From the NCBI RefSeq assembly GCF_964340395.1, contig NC_135568.1, positions 8,741,776 through 8,805,775 on the forward strand: DNA of 64,000 bases, written 5' to 3'. The notes beneath the pieces are model-generated. The model was not told the DNA's origin, searched no databases, and saw only the letters and a list, made by a program, of their open reading frames with translations. This DNA is from Glandiceps talaboti (taxonomy: Eukaryota; Hemichordata; Enteropneusta; Spengelidae). A program made the position numbers and the translations under genes. Shown in pieces: positions 1 to 11,751 of the stretch; position 1 is the first letter of the stretch, and every line of letters starts with the position of its first letter.

Positions 1-4
1 ATGC

Positions 5-1508
5 AGAATACGTCTCGAGGACAAATATTGATAAAAATGAAACTTATTCAAATCTCCCCAAACCCTTCCAATTAAATGTTTCTTGTGATATTTTGAAGTA
101 ACGAAAGGAATTCAGAGGTTCACCATGTTGTTTTCAAGGAAATCATGAATATTTTGTATATTCACGAAAAAATCACGATTCGTCGGCCATTTTGATTTCT
201 AATGTTTGTTACTGTTAACCACAAGTTGACCTCTATTTCGAAAATGTTCATGGCGACCCCTAATTTTTTTTCTTGATTTCATTAACAAAGACTGGGTTTC
301 TTTTTTAAATCTACTTACATAATACACGCTTAAACTTATTTAGCAGTACATCGATGGCATTAGTTTAAATTGCTTGGTACCCCAAACTGACGTCACAATG
401 TCATATTGTTTTCTAGACACAATTTCGTGTGGAAAACGTATTGCTCATGGTTCCAAGAATCTCTTCATCTGTGAATGTTACGAAAGCTGAGTGTTTATTT
501 CATTGTTCCTTATATAGATAACACAAGCCACCTGGTAGCCTAATATGCTAATTGCCTTCCACAAATGTAAATATCATTGGCCCAAGGTCAATGACTGGGT
601 TATAATTTGGTAACCGTGTCAACACCTTGCTTCAGTGAAATATATTCACTTTGAAACATTCAATCTGAAATTATCACAGAATGATGTTTATTATTCGTCG
701 ATATGTCTAGTTCCCGAAACTAGTTAAATGCGTCCCTACCTTGATGGTAATTTGCATCCTTGGTTCTGTTCATGTTGTGTCTCCTCTGTATGTAAATTGC
801 TTCTTTTTTCTCTTCGTTGTTTCAACCTCAGACCACTATAGTTCTCTATAGTAGTCTGAGTAAATTCAATCAATGTGTCAACAACCTTAGTATTATCCCA
901 GAATACGTTGTGGCTGGTGGTGTTACAGTGAATCCGAAATCCAATTGTTTTATGCCTGTTGATGTCGTCCTAATTATATGCTATGGGGCGTTTGAACTCC
1001 CAACAATGTATGCAGAATTACTGTCCTGGTCACGTCATGGGACAAATCGTAATTGATTTATGTATAGTCATATTTCAATAAATTGGAAAGCGACACCAAC
1101 ATGCACTGGCTGGACATGATGCACTCACCAGTAGTGTTTACCCATTTACAAAAAACAAATTACTTCTGTACATACAGTGGCTGTGTACACATTTTTGTTG
1201 TTGCAATTATTGAGTTCCAAACACAGAATCGGTTTGACTGGTTTGACACTTTTTTTTTCTTTCAATTAAAAACTCTTACAATATTTAAAACTTTGGCCTT
1301 TTTAGAATCCAATATGGCCTCCGAATACTGTATTAAAGCTAGTATATAGGAAATAAATGATCGATGATTTCGTTGAAAAGAAAACGGTGAACACCCTAAA
1401 TTCTTTTATTATTTCATAAGGACCAGGAACAAGCTTTCATATGGCAAAGTTTTGAGAGAATTATAGATCTTTTGATTTTCAGGGCAATTTTTCCTCGAGG
1501 CGTATTCT
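5..1508. mobile_element. Palindromic non-autonomous DNA transposon with long diverged inverted ends
   Basis: The left end AGAATACGTCTCGAGGA (5-21) is matched in inverse by TCCTCGAGGCGTATTCT (1492-1508). The similarity continues inward: a segment at about 104-126 matches 1387-1416 in inverse, and 145-200 matches about 1310-1380, giving diverged terminal repeats of roughly 200 bp. The middle has only short ORFs and no transposase was recognised. The left flank is only four bases long, so the target-site duplication cannot be read. The superfamily is unknown. Confidence 0.65.
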
Positions 1509-1711
1509 ACCTTGACATAAAACAAACTACCCTGGATTAGCAGAACACAACATTCCATAGTAACTCGACAGTACACAAAGTATTCGTGTTAAAATATCAC
1601 AATATATAATATTGAATTTACAGGCTGTTGTCAAAAAGTCAATCTTTATAACACGATACTTCGCCAAGTTTTTAGTGATGTATTTAGATATCAAAATCTT
1701 AATTGAACTTT

Positions 1712-1807
1712 AGTTCTTGTGAGAAGGTACTATGACGTAGGGTGACGTCATTAAACCATGGTTCTTGTGTGAAGGCAATATGACACAGTGTGACGTTAAT
1801 TTATGAA
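1712..1807. repeat. Two-copy 48-bp tandem duplication
   Basis: TTCTTGTGAGAAGGTACTAT near 1713 and TTCTTGTGTGAAGGCAATAT near 1761 begin two related copies 48 bp apart. Each has a TGACGT core; the first is a full TGACGTCA palindrome at 1743-1750. Confidence 0.6.
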
Positions 1808-2065
1808 AGTCAATTAAGAATTCATATATCAAAGCCAGAATAAACTTCAGAAAAGAGTTTTAGACCAATCTTTGCAATTTATGAAGTTTTGAAATCTCAC
1901 TGATTCTTGAAAATAATTTTGGAACACCTCCAAAGGTCGTAAAATATGATAATGTTTGGGGTTTATTAACAGTATTTTGATCAAGGGATTACGAAAATGG
2001 CAGTGGTTAACATGCTTTGTGAGTATAATACATTTTACATCAAGCGTTTACTTTACTTAGAAGTG

Positions 2066-2316
2066 TTAATAATAATAATTTGTATTCCTCTAAGTTAATT
2101 CGGACATTTGTTGAATTGTTGCCACTGAGCAGCGCTCTGGAGCCCTAGTGTTAAAGCTCATTAACGCGAGAGGAAAACACAGTAGGGGCAAACTGAGTAC
2201 CACCTTCCCCTTAATACACATCTGGGAAATTTTCAATCAAACCCATCAAGCATTGGGCGTGTTCGAACTCAGTAAGTGGAGTACCAGCTAACCACTTGGC
2301 CACCGACAACCCTATA
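2066..2316 (-). mobile_element. tRNA-derived SINE, eroded
   Basis: Read on the minus strand, the 5' part has a polymerase III A box TGGCCAAGTGG (2302 to 2292) and a B box GAGTTCGAACA (2270 to 2260). The A box resembles tRNA-Leu or tRNA-Ser. About 180 bp of body follow, ending in an (ATT)n tail at 2067-2080. Promoter boxes at one end and a simple tail at the other define a SINE. No flanking duplication was resolved. Confidence 0.65.
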
Positions 2317-3165
2317 TACAAGTAAAAATTATGTATAAGTTTCCAATAGTGGGGTTTTCGGTTTACATATCCAGATTAAAGTTCTACAGTCGTCTTATAC
2401 ACATGTCCGGACCTAGTGCTTCCTTGTCAAACACATTGTATCGCGTTTGCTTTGCACTCTCTTACCAAACCCAAGTTCTCATGACGAAAAGTTGAATTCC
2501 ACTAATTTGAAGGACGCTAGAGTTCACCGTGGGAAAAAAATCATTCCTTGGTAAATCATGTAAATTTATGTTCAGAAACAAAGTTCAGTTTCAGCAATCT
2601 ATCCTGAATTGCCGGCTATTTTTTAGACGCATCGAACTCTGAGGCATGAGAGTATTATTCGATCGACTGCTGTGTTTAACGCTTTTGGTTTGTTTCACCT
2701 TGATCTGTATCAAAATATAATTTTCATATTTATAACTATTAACATAATTTAGTAAGGTTCAAGTGTCCACGGCAATGTTAACAACTTTCACCCACCCACC
2801 GACAGACCGAAAGAAATAATTCATCATTGCCCATGTGGAAAACCAGCTAGTTTGATGGGACTGTGTTTGTTAATGAGAAAGTCGCTAGTATATGATTCTC
2901 GAGGTGAGGGCATTATTTGTTGTCTACTAAAGCAATGAGTGCCATACTTGTAGTGTATGTGCATCAGCGTCCAGTGTATTAGCCAATACACTACATTAAT
3001 TGGTTATTTATCACCAGGCATATGACCTTATTTTAGCCTGTATCAACACTAATTGTCCTGACGCCGTGTTATGAAAGCGAAATAATGTCTAAAGTTACAA
3101 AGTCAAAGTCAAGTTCTTAAGTTACTATTTTTGCTTTTGTATGTCTACCTGTACTGTACTTGTGC
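2317..3165. other. No recognisable feature
   Basis: AT-rich sequence without convincing ORFs, RNA genes or repeats. Confidence 0.6.
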
Positions 3166-3478
3166 GCTGCATACATGCGTCTATGTATGTATGTCTGTAT
3201 GTATGTATGTATGTATGTATGTATGTATGTATGTATGTATGTATGTATGTATGTATGTATGTATGTATGTATGTGTGTGTGTATGTATGCGTGTGTGTAT
3301 GTATGTATGTATGTATGTATGTATGTATGTATGGATGGATGGATGGATGGATGTATGTATGTATGTATGTATGTATGTATGTATGTATGTATGTATGTAT
3401 GTATGTATGAAAGTATGAAAGTATGTATGTACGTATGTATGTATGTATGTATGTATGTATGTATGTATGTGTGTTTGT
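3166..3478. repeat. (GTAT)n microsatellite, interrupted
   Basis: About 300 bp of GTAT/ATGT tetranucleotides, broken by short GTGT, GGAT (3332-3351) and GAAA variants. The tetramer leaves all frames open, so the apparent Met-Tyr-Val-Cys ORFs here are artefacts. Confidence 0.97.
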
Positions 3479-4089
3479 GTCGTTAGTGCATATAGTGCAT
3501 TTTTCTATTTAGTGTTTTCCCACAGTCTGCTTACATCATTGTAAAATGTTTTCGATAGAAAAAGAAGGAAACTAAGTATTCTTTGAATTAAAATGTTCGG
3601 AAATGTCAGTTGAGGTATCACTACTACATTTATATTATACCTAACTAATATTTTTGTTATACGTGTGGTGGATTGTCTAGTAGCTGCTTTCCCATTAAGT
3701 CACTCAAGCAATGGCAGGTATAAAAAACAGTTTTCAATTACCTCACAACTGTACGTTCTTCAAAGGCATAAAGAGAATGATTTACACCTCACTATCACAT
3801 ACCAACATATCATTTGAACCAAAACAATATTTTCTGCTGTCTAGATGAACATAAACGTGTAATTGTAAAAAATAGTCGCGTGCCCTTGAAGCTTCCAAAA
3901 ACTACTATTTGTGCCCAAATTCTGTAATTTAGACATATGCTGACATTTTGTACGGTTTACGACCATCAATTAAATTACACATATCAATAAATCTTCATAC
4001 ACACTATACATTTCTAAATGCTCAGCATGATCACCAGTGGATATAATGTGTACTTGGCCTGTGAAATTGAATCCGTTGAAATCGAATCT
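3479..4089. other. No recognisable feature
   Basis: AT-rich, no supported gene. Confidence 0.6.
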
Positions 4090-4260
4090 GTTGTTATCGA
4101 CAAGTGCTACAGACATAGCCCTAATAATTAAATGGATAGTCCAGGGGTTTGATTCGTGCTGGCTGCATTGTTGATTCCAGTCACGGCTTCTTTGTCAGCT
4201 GAGCACAGGGCTGCAGTGTCAGTACACGTTGACCATTAACAAAATAAAGAAGGCAACATT
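4090..4260 (+). mobile_element. Possible tRNA-derived SINE fragment
   Basis: GGTTTGATTCG at 4145-4155 resembles a polymerase III B box and is followed by a body-like segment running to AATAAAGAAGGCAAC. The A box upstream is not convincing, so this may be an eroded SINE or chance. Confidence 0.25.
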
Positions 4261-4602
4261 TATAACCCCCAAACTATTACTGAGAGTACAGATTATTTAT
4301 CACTAGACCTACTTAAATGACTATACTGCTTTGCTAATTTACACGACTCCAATTTGTGATGTGTAAATACACCATTTCAAGACAGAGTACAACACGTGGA
4401 GATGATAAAATATAAATGTTGTTAACATTTTCTATACCTCAGAGTATACCTGACAACGAATTATGTATATGTAGCATTTTACTAAAATCAGATAATCATG
4501 ACGTCGCCTTGCCACGTGAGTGCTCAGATAAGATAATTCTGCTTTCATTTACAGACGAAATAATTTAAAATGCTTTTACACAAAACCTAGGGACATCTAT
4601 AA

Positions 4603-4615
4603 CCCCCCCCCCCCC
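4603..4615. repeat. Poly(C) tract
   Basis: Thirteen consecutive C. Similar tracts occur at 6831-6842, 9046-9056 and, as G, at 56971-56983. Confidence 0.95.
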
Positions 4616-6468
4616 ATATCCAATCGAACCTGCAAGTATTGCTGACATCATTCGTACAAGCCGTGTGACACCCATACACGCTGTTCACAACTAGGAACAC
4701 ATCACTACAGAGCTCAGATCATCCATAGCTAACAAGTTGTTTAACTGGATCGCGAGTAAGGGATTTTTTTCATATGATAACATGGCTGAGTATTTTACCT
4801 ACCTACCATGAAAAGTCTTCCTTCACTATAGGAAAGTTATATTTTGGTATTGCATAACCGTATACATGCTGTTGAATTCATTTTTCTTGTCAGCCTATTA
4901 CAAATAGTATTGCATTTCATTTCTACAAGTGTAAAATTACAACCTATGCATTGATATTGCTAGAGTCGCCTTTATGACTTTCAACTGTTGATTATACAAA
5001 TCCTGACAACCGGTTCACTCGCTTCATCGCGCAATAATATTTCTTCCGCGTTGCAGTCGTGCTGTGGTCCAAAATGGAAAGATGATGGCACAAATTCGAC
5101 TTTACATGCATGGAATATTAAGTAAATAAAACTAAAATCCGTGGGTTTTTTAAATGCAGCGCTTAAAATTAACGACGGGGACATCTGAAATAAATGGCAA
5201 TAAGCACGTATGGAATTTGTTATTGATGGCATGACGAAGTGTACTACTTTCTTGAGGATTGGATGGTGCCGAATCAAAATCCTAACTTTCAGCATAAAGA
5301 TTGCCGTATGGTCAATAAAGAACAACTGTTTGGTACACAGACATGTCGAATGATAATTAAATATTGATTGGTTAGAAAAGGCAAACCTTGCTTATTACAA
5401 ATTGAGGACAAAGCCCCGAAGCAAAACTTTTGACTCCAATTGGCTTTATTCCAGTCTTCAACGTTCCCTGCTGATACACTTGACCTCTAGGTCATTATCG
5501 CCCTAGGCGTTTTCAGAATGAAATGACAGCGACCCCTAATGCCTGCTGATTTATTGTTCTTGTTTCAATTCTTGGTCGATTGAATATACACAATGACATA
5601 CAGTCTAATCGATGGGGATGGTTTGCCTTCAAATGTCAAAGTCGGTGTTATGATTCAAAATATCTTCCTTCACACAATTTTAGCTTTTATTTTTGTATTT
5701 ATTTCCGAGGAACCAAAATTACGACTTGGCATGACGCATTTTTTTTCCGGAGTGTGTAAGTTATATTTGTACATCACATTGACAGCAGTAAGGATCTCCA
5801 ACACATATACGACATCTAACCAGACATCTGAGAATATGTGGTTTTGGGAATCTCTTAACTCAGTCTGAACCAGATGTTAACTGAATGCCTTCCGTAAGGC
5901 CTTTTGATTAGTTCCTTCATGCATTATCAGATTATTTTGAAATTCTGAGCTACAGTACATAGTATATTACTCAATTTGTAAATATAATTCATTTTGCAAC
6001 TCACGCATTAATATTAAAAACTACATCAACCGGTTATAGATGACACATGTACCTCGTTATCATCAATATTTTACCAACAATGTGAAATTGTAAGCTTGTT
6101 TTCGGCAGATAATGTCTAATAACCAAAAATAATTAATTTAATAATTATGTACATCACTCAATACAATCAAACAACACCAACAAGCCGTATAGAACACATG
6201 CGTTTTGTTATTATCAATGAATATACGAAGTATTTAAAATTTAAAGCTAAGATAATATCTAATTTCCAAAAATCGATAATTATGGAAATGAATCACTAAA
6301 TTAGCATGATTTTGAAATCACTCCTGTCCTTTCTCCGATCCTGTGCGACAATTGATTATTCATGAACTCAATATGTTATGTTGTGTGGTGAGCTTCGTCC
6401 GCTTGGGTATCTTCTACAGTTGAATATTGTCATGGAATAGTCTGGAAATTGAATAGTCTAGCTCATCT
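4616..6468. other. No recognisable feature
   Basis: AT-rich sequence. The longest ORFs, such as the 114-codon one at 4981-5325 minus, have no recognised domain and are within the length range expected by chance. Confidence 0.55.
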
Positions 6469-6606
6469 CTTGATTGGAAATGACGTCATAAGAGGAACAC
6501 AAAAGTATCAACAGCATTCACGAATTATAGCTTGTATCTTGATTGGAAATGACGTCATCACACGCACAAGATAGTAGTACCAACTGTGTTCTTTGCATTC
6601 ATATAT
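6469..6606. repeat. 69-bp tandem duplication with paired CRE palindromes
   Basis: CTTGATTGGAAATGACGTCA occurs at 6469 and again at 6538, a 69-bp period. Each copy carries a perfect TGACGTCA (6481-6488 and 6550-6557) next to ATTGG, an inverted CCAAT. The rest of the two copies has diverged. Confidence 0.65.
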
Positions 6607-6842
6607 GAATTAACGAATGAATATACATGTGCCTTCCTGTCGACAAAGTATCTAGCTTGTTACATAAATAAAATACTTGCTAGTATTGTATCCAAGCATG
6701 TCTATGTATTAACTGTAGAGACCTAGGCCATCATTCGGAATCTCGTCCAACATCACAGTGTAATTAAAGAAATTTCAACCATACTAATTTGATTTAACAT
6801 CATGATATGGTATTTAGCGAGAATGACTAACCCCCCCCCCCC

Positions 6843-8786
6843 TCTACATATCCATTTTGTTACTACTAAGATGTGTATTACCAATATCAGCTTGACATGA
6901 AGTCGAAACATACCTAACTAATTAGTTATTATATTAAAATGTTAAAAAGAAAACGATTGAAACATGAAAGAACAAAACCACCCTATATTATGACTATGAA
7001 GTGGTCATTTGCAATCGTTTGTAGCGCCACCATGTCAGCCGACAGTCGTACTTTAACAGTATGGTTGTTAATATATCTAATTTCCCAAAAGATTTCACAG
7101 TACTAATAGGCGTTTTCCATGTTATCACGTGTCTCGCCGCAGGGCATTCATTAATATTATTGGAGACAATTTGTAAATAAATTTCAATTCACAATTTGTA
7201 TAAAACTTTACGGTTTTGGTATTTAGATGTACATCCTAAGTAGCCGATGCTTGAAATTATCAAATGTATAAGATTAAATGGTATTTCAAGGATATTTTTC
7301 GAGCATGTAAAGACTTGATGGTGCTTTTTACAACAACGGGGAGTTTTTATGTCATCAATTTTGACGAGAAAGGCACAAGGGGTTATTAACTTATGAAGAA
7401 TACTCTACCGATCTCTATTCACCCATTTCGAAAGAGTATTTTATTGCCTCGGATTTTTAGAGAGTGAAACAAAACAATTGAAATTTCTATTTAAAAAAAG
7501 ATCACCATGAAGTTCAGCAGATTCTAGATGTACGGTTTAGACACGGACTTCCAAAACCAATTTTGTAACTTCGACATAGAGTAAGCCATCCCAATTACTA
7601 CAACTTTAGTATCGGCAACATTTATTTCAGATGTAGTCATTTGCGATATATAAAAAGAAAACCGCAATGAGATTCGATGAATCTACCTTTGTTACTGTCA
7701 TAGTCATCAAATATTTAAGACTTAAAACAGGTAGGCGATGTCTTTTTCTCTTAAAAACAGATAGTAATCTACCTGACCATCATTACATTTCGATATAGCT
7801 GAAGTACCTTATTATCATTAATCCTGGTGTGTTTAGGAAAAACAATTCCTGTATTATTCATAGGTACCACGTCCCTAGTGTAGCAGTGCAGTGATCTCAT
7901 GATCAAGCTTCGCTTTACACGAAAAACGTATCAAAGGTAAATATTTATACACATTGTTTCTTCAATTGTGGCTATGTGTGAGTGCCTAGTTCAGGTAGTT
8001 GTGTTTTCCATTGTTTTCCCGAATGGTCTCTGTGTTTTTTGGTTTCTTCCTATCAGATGTACAGCCATTACAGATTGGAAGAACAGTTTTATAGTGTCTT
8101 TTTAAGTTGATGTCAGTTTCCACATCCACTATTTCTGAACAAACTTCGCAATTTTATTATTTTTTTCTAGAACATGTAAAACAAAAGTTTAGGGTCGGCA
8201 GTGAAAAACTAGATGGGGTCGGGTGATTTTTTCTTTAGGCCTTACACAGTCTGAAGCCATTGTTATTGTTGTTTTATGCTGCCACATACAATACGTATAT
8301 ATATTAATGATAATAACAATAAAGATATACATTTTAGGTTTTAATTATTCCATTCTGTTCTTAAAGTACTTATCATCTGGGAAGTGTTGGTTTGTAAAAA
8401 AAGACTCCCTAATGTAATAATTACAATCATTTCGAGAGTACTAGTATACCATTTATCGATATCCCTTAGGATGAATTAGCAACTATTAAACTTGTCGTGG
8501 ACCTACAACGGCACAGTGGCCCTTTCTACTACCTTAACTTCCAGAGAAGCATACAATCCACGTATCACTTACTTATATTTTTGCAGCGTGTTGTTATTGT
8601 TCGCTTACGGCTTAACACAGAGGCTTAACATTACTGTACCATATCACCATCCTTCTTTACGTATTCAGGCGTGAATATATACACGACCAATTGTTATGTT
8701 GGTATGTTTTCACAAAATGTCATTCGTTTTTTGTTTGGGTTCACCTGCTGTCATTTTTTGTGTGGTTCACTGTCCTAAAGTTAGAT
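6843..8786. other. No recognisable feature
   Basis: AT-rich intergenic sequence. Nothing supported on either strand. Confidence 0.55.
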
Positions 8787-8996
8787 ATTATGACTGAACC
8801 CCCACCACGGCCTCACAATGGATGGTAGGGCATACAGAAGTTATTTTCACGAGTGTTTGAGTGGTTCGGTATATACTGCCGCTGTATTTTCATGAGCGAG
8901 ACGAGTGAAAATACAGCACAATATTAAAACCAAATTACGAGTGAAAAAAACTTCTGTATGCCCTACCAGCCATTGTGAGGCTGTTGGTTCTGTTAT
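8787..8996. mobile_element. Fold-back MITE, about 210 bp
   Basis: CCTCACAATGGATGGTAGGG (from 8811) is matched in inverse by the segment ending at 8980, and the match continues through CATACAGAAGTT. The outer bases (GAACC at 8796-8800, GGTTC at 8986-8990) also pair. An inner arm GCTGTATTTTCA (8881-8892) pairs with TGAAAATACAGC (8906-8917), so nearly the whole unit folds into one hairpin. TTA-rich bases flank both ends but the target duplication is not resolved. It has no coding capacity. Confidence 0.75.
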
Positions 8997-9304
8997 TATT
9001 ACATATATACACCAAACGTAAACGTCATCACGTAATGATTTAGGTCCCCCCCCCCCAACATCAGCTGGTAACCTTTGACAGTGCCGCCTTTTGTTATGCA
9101 AATGTTGATGCAAATACAGATACTGACACTTATACAACACGCCTCTTGTTTATTCTATCGAACCGCTTTATTATTGTATGTTTCCGCTTTGGGGCGAGAT
9201 ATCAGTTTTATAGTATTTTGTCATTTGATTTGATTTGACAAGCTGTTAAAGTTCCCTTGTCGTCCAATGCGCATGTCTGGATGACGTGTTGTTGAATACG
9301 ATTC

Positions 9305-9402
9305 GATGTAACCTTTTAGTCAGTCCCAAATTCCGAACATCCATGTTGAATTTAGCTTATTTAAATTATATGACGCTTGACTCCACTAAAAGGTTGCATG
9401 TA
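9305..9402. repeat. Short inverted repeat
   Basis: ATGTAACCTTTTAGTCAGTC near 9306 is inverse to GACTCCACTAAAAGGTTGCA near 9379. The arms are about 20 bp around a 55-60 bp spacer. It may be a small eroded MITE. Confidence 0.5.
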
Positions 9403-9452
9403 AATTTCTTCCCAGACACAAAAGTCTGAGTATACTTAGAAACGGACTGGTT

Positions 9453-9590
9453 TTGGTAGTGTGGGACCCCAAGGCGCGCTTGGGCGTTCATGCGTGAATC
9501 GACAACCACTAGCAAATTAACTGACTAGGTTGGTAGTGTGGGACCCCAAGGCGCGCGTGCCGGCGTTCGTGCGTGAATCGACGACCATTG
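9453..9590. repeat. 77-bp GC-rich tandem duplication
   Basis: TTGGTAGTGTGGGACCCCAA starts at 9453 and again at 9530. Both copies continue with GGCGCGC and then GCGTGAATCGAC. The block is much richer in G+C and CpG than its surroundings. Confidence 0.75.
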
Positions 9591-10248
9591 CACTTTAAAT
9601 ACTGCATGTTATGCTATCATAGTGTATTGCCGGTTTCACGTAATTGAACATTACGATGCAGTATACTGTTTTGGTAGCAATCTTAGTTTCAAACAAATTA
9701 GATTATATTAAGTAGACTATGATTAAGTACACATTGATATTGAGATATCAAATTGGAGAACCGAGCTACTTACTTTGTAATCATGCCCCAATCTTAACTA
9801 TGTTAATGTCTTGTTGCTATTGGAGACAAGCTTTTTATTAAATGTTCAATCATATTTGCCCGCATAGTTGTCATGCTTAGAATATATAATATGTTGATGG
9901 TTTGATTACTGCACAGTCGGATATTCAGTCGCCACAATTCCAAACAATTTATCTCAAATTTCTAAGTGTACCCAGCTAATGTTAAATATGTAACGAGTAA
10001 AAGCATTGAATCTGGGCAATGTATTATCGAGCGGACTAAAATTTATGTTCTTGTTTTTCAAGATTGTAATTTGCGTTTGTTAGTTCGTAGTATCATGAAC
10101 TTCATTGATCCGACGGAGTATGACGTCATCAAAAGGGAGGCATTGAAATTGAGGTCATAGCATAGATAGCATGCAACATTTATCGCACATACGTCATCAT
10201 CCCAAATACACATCTCAAATCTGACAAACAAGAGATAATCCTTGTAAG

Positions 10249-10620
10249 GTAATATTCAAAGACATCGCAATACGTCATAGCGGCTGTGACAGGGCGATAA
10301 ACGTTATATTACATTGCGTGAACATTGGCGGGCAATATCAAGGCAATGTCTCACATGCTCATCAGATCTCACAAACATTATCATAAGGATTAGCTCTTGG
10401 AGTGTAATGTTCAATGACATCACACTACGTTATAGCTGCAATATGACCTTAAATGTTATAGTACATACACTAGGTGAAAGTACAAGGTAACATAAAGGCA
10501 ATGTCTCATACAAGAATAAGATAGAGTTGTTTGATGTGCAGTCACAGTCCTGGACGTTATCCCACATGTCTGCCTTAGAGGGCAATATGTACGCAATATC
10601 TCGCCCATGCATATGAGATA
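10249..10620. repeat. Degenerate tandem repeat, period about 155-159 bp
   Basis: AATATTCAAAGACATCGCAA (10249) and AATGTTCAATGACATCACAC (about 10408) head two copies. GGCAATGTCTCA recurs about 155 bp apart near 10342 and 10497. The copies are strongly diverged, so this is an old duplication. Confidence 0.55.
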
Positions 10621-10668
10621 GTCACCTTGCTTGGTTATTATTCAAATATTGTTGCACCCATATCATAC

Positions 10669-11010
10669 CCACTGGTGAGTACTCTCCCAACCTAGTACGC
10701 AAACGTCAGCAATACCCAATATTAATCACACGTGCCGTAGACCATTGGGAGGGGGCTAATGCGATATCGCATACTACTGTTGACCTCAAAGGGGATCAAC
10801 ACACAACAGAAAAGATGCCCCAGAATTCAATGGCGCGAATGCATGAAATGTCACACATCACATACCCCCTGAGGGAGCATACGAGTGATATAACATACAC
10901 TGTAGACCTCAAGGGGAGAACGTATGTACACTCAAACGACATCCTAAAACCAAGACTCTTCAAATTTCACACACTGATATCGAAAATACAACCCAGACAT
11001 AAATAAAATT
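10669..11010. repeat. Weak degenerate repeat, period about 120 bp
   Basis: TACTGTTGACCTCAAAGGGG near 10777 and CACTGTAGACCTCAAGGGGA near 10898 are related. A 63-codon plus-strand ORF (10815-11006) overlaps this block. It has no recognised domain and is probably fortuitous. Confidence 0.4.
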
Positions 11011-11378
11011 ATTATAATTCGCTATTTCCTCGTCCCATCAGTATTTTTACAGGGTGGACATTGTAGCGTAAACATGTATACATGTTTGATGAGTTGTTTA
11101 TAGGCCTTGGAATTGTCGATGGCAGCCTGCTATGTGTACCAGTCGGTTCTACATATATAGCAGATACAATCTAGAGACTTTCTTGTCAATTTTTTTATTC
11201 GCTGACATGTGAACGGATGCTTGCGATAATAATTTACAGCAGTTGGTGGAGGGGAATTCAGAATGAACCGGTTTCAGCGGTCTACTAAAGGAAGGGGGCA
11301 GGTTACGAATGTTGCCACTCAGTGAAGATACGACGCATTCGTACCATCACACTTACGTATATTTTATTCCATTTACAG

Positions 11379-11441
11379 ACTTCGGTTACAGTGGGAGTAT
11401 ATTTGATAATTCTAACAGCCGTTCTACCACCAGTATGCAAG
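11379..11441 (+). other. Possible small internal exon, 63 nt, hydrophobic
   Basis: A pyrimidine-rich acceptor (TATTTTATTCCATTTACAG) ends at 11378 and a donor-like AAG|GTACGTAAG starts at 11442. The 63 bases between them are open in phase 0 for 21 codons reading T-S-V-T-V-G-V-Y-L-I-I-L and ending P-P-V-C-K, which is hydrophobic enough for a membrane segment. It lies about 300 bp upstream of the K2P start. It could be an untranslated leader exon of that gene, an exon of another transcript, or chance. No database family is recognised. Confidence 0.25.
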
Positions 11442-11659
11442 GTACGTAAGGCTGTGAAGTCGTGTATGCTGAGGCGACCTCCTGTCAAACTAGCTGTCAT
11501 GGTCATGTCCCGTCAATGTACTGACAGTGAGGACGATTTGTGTCATATGTGCAATGGCTAGTGACCAAGGGGAGAGGAAAGTCAACTTGGGCAAGAGAAA
11601 TCGGGGATGAACGGTGGTGATATTTAAGATACACGTCAAGAGTTAAAATGTGTGTTTTA

Positions 11660-11751
11660 AGCTGTGTTTTTCATAGAGAGGTGGATGGTGTCGAGTTGTG
11701 ACGGGGAATTAGCCAAGTCAAGTTACATCCTTGTCATCTGCGTCGAGAGTT
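11660..11751 (+). promoter_or_regulatory. Probable 5' leader of the K2P exon
   Basis: A T-rich run ending in CATAG at about 11677 could be a splice acceptor, making 11678-11751 the untranslated start of the K2P exon. The coding frame is closed here by TAG at 11710-11712. No clear TATA box was seen close by, so the transcription start may lie further upstream. Confidence 0.3.

Noticed and set aside
3166-3478. CRISPR-like array
   Set aside because: The repeats have no distinct spacers and the genome is eukaryotic. The minisatellites here are contiguous tandem arrays.
3131-3486. ORFs of repeated Met-Tyr-Val-Cys in several frames
   Set aside because: Translation of a GTAT tetranucleotide array, which has no stop in these frames. 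Not coding.
11731-11751. Non-ATG upstream start for the K2P frame
   Set aside because: TTG is not needed: an ATG lies 21 bp downstream and fits the family N-terminus.
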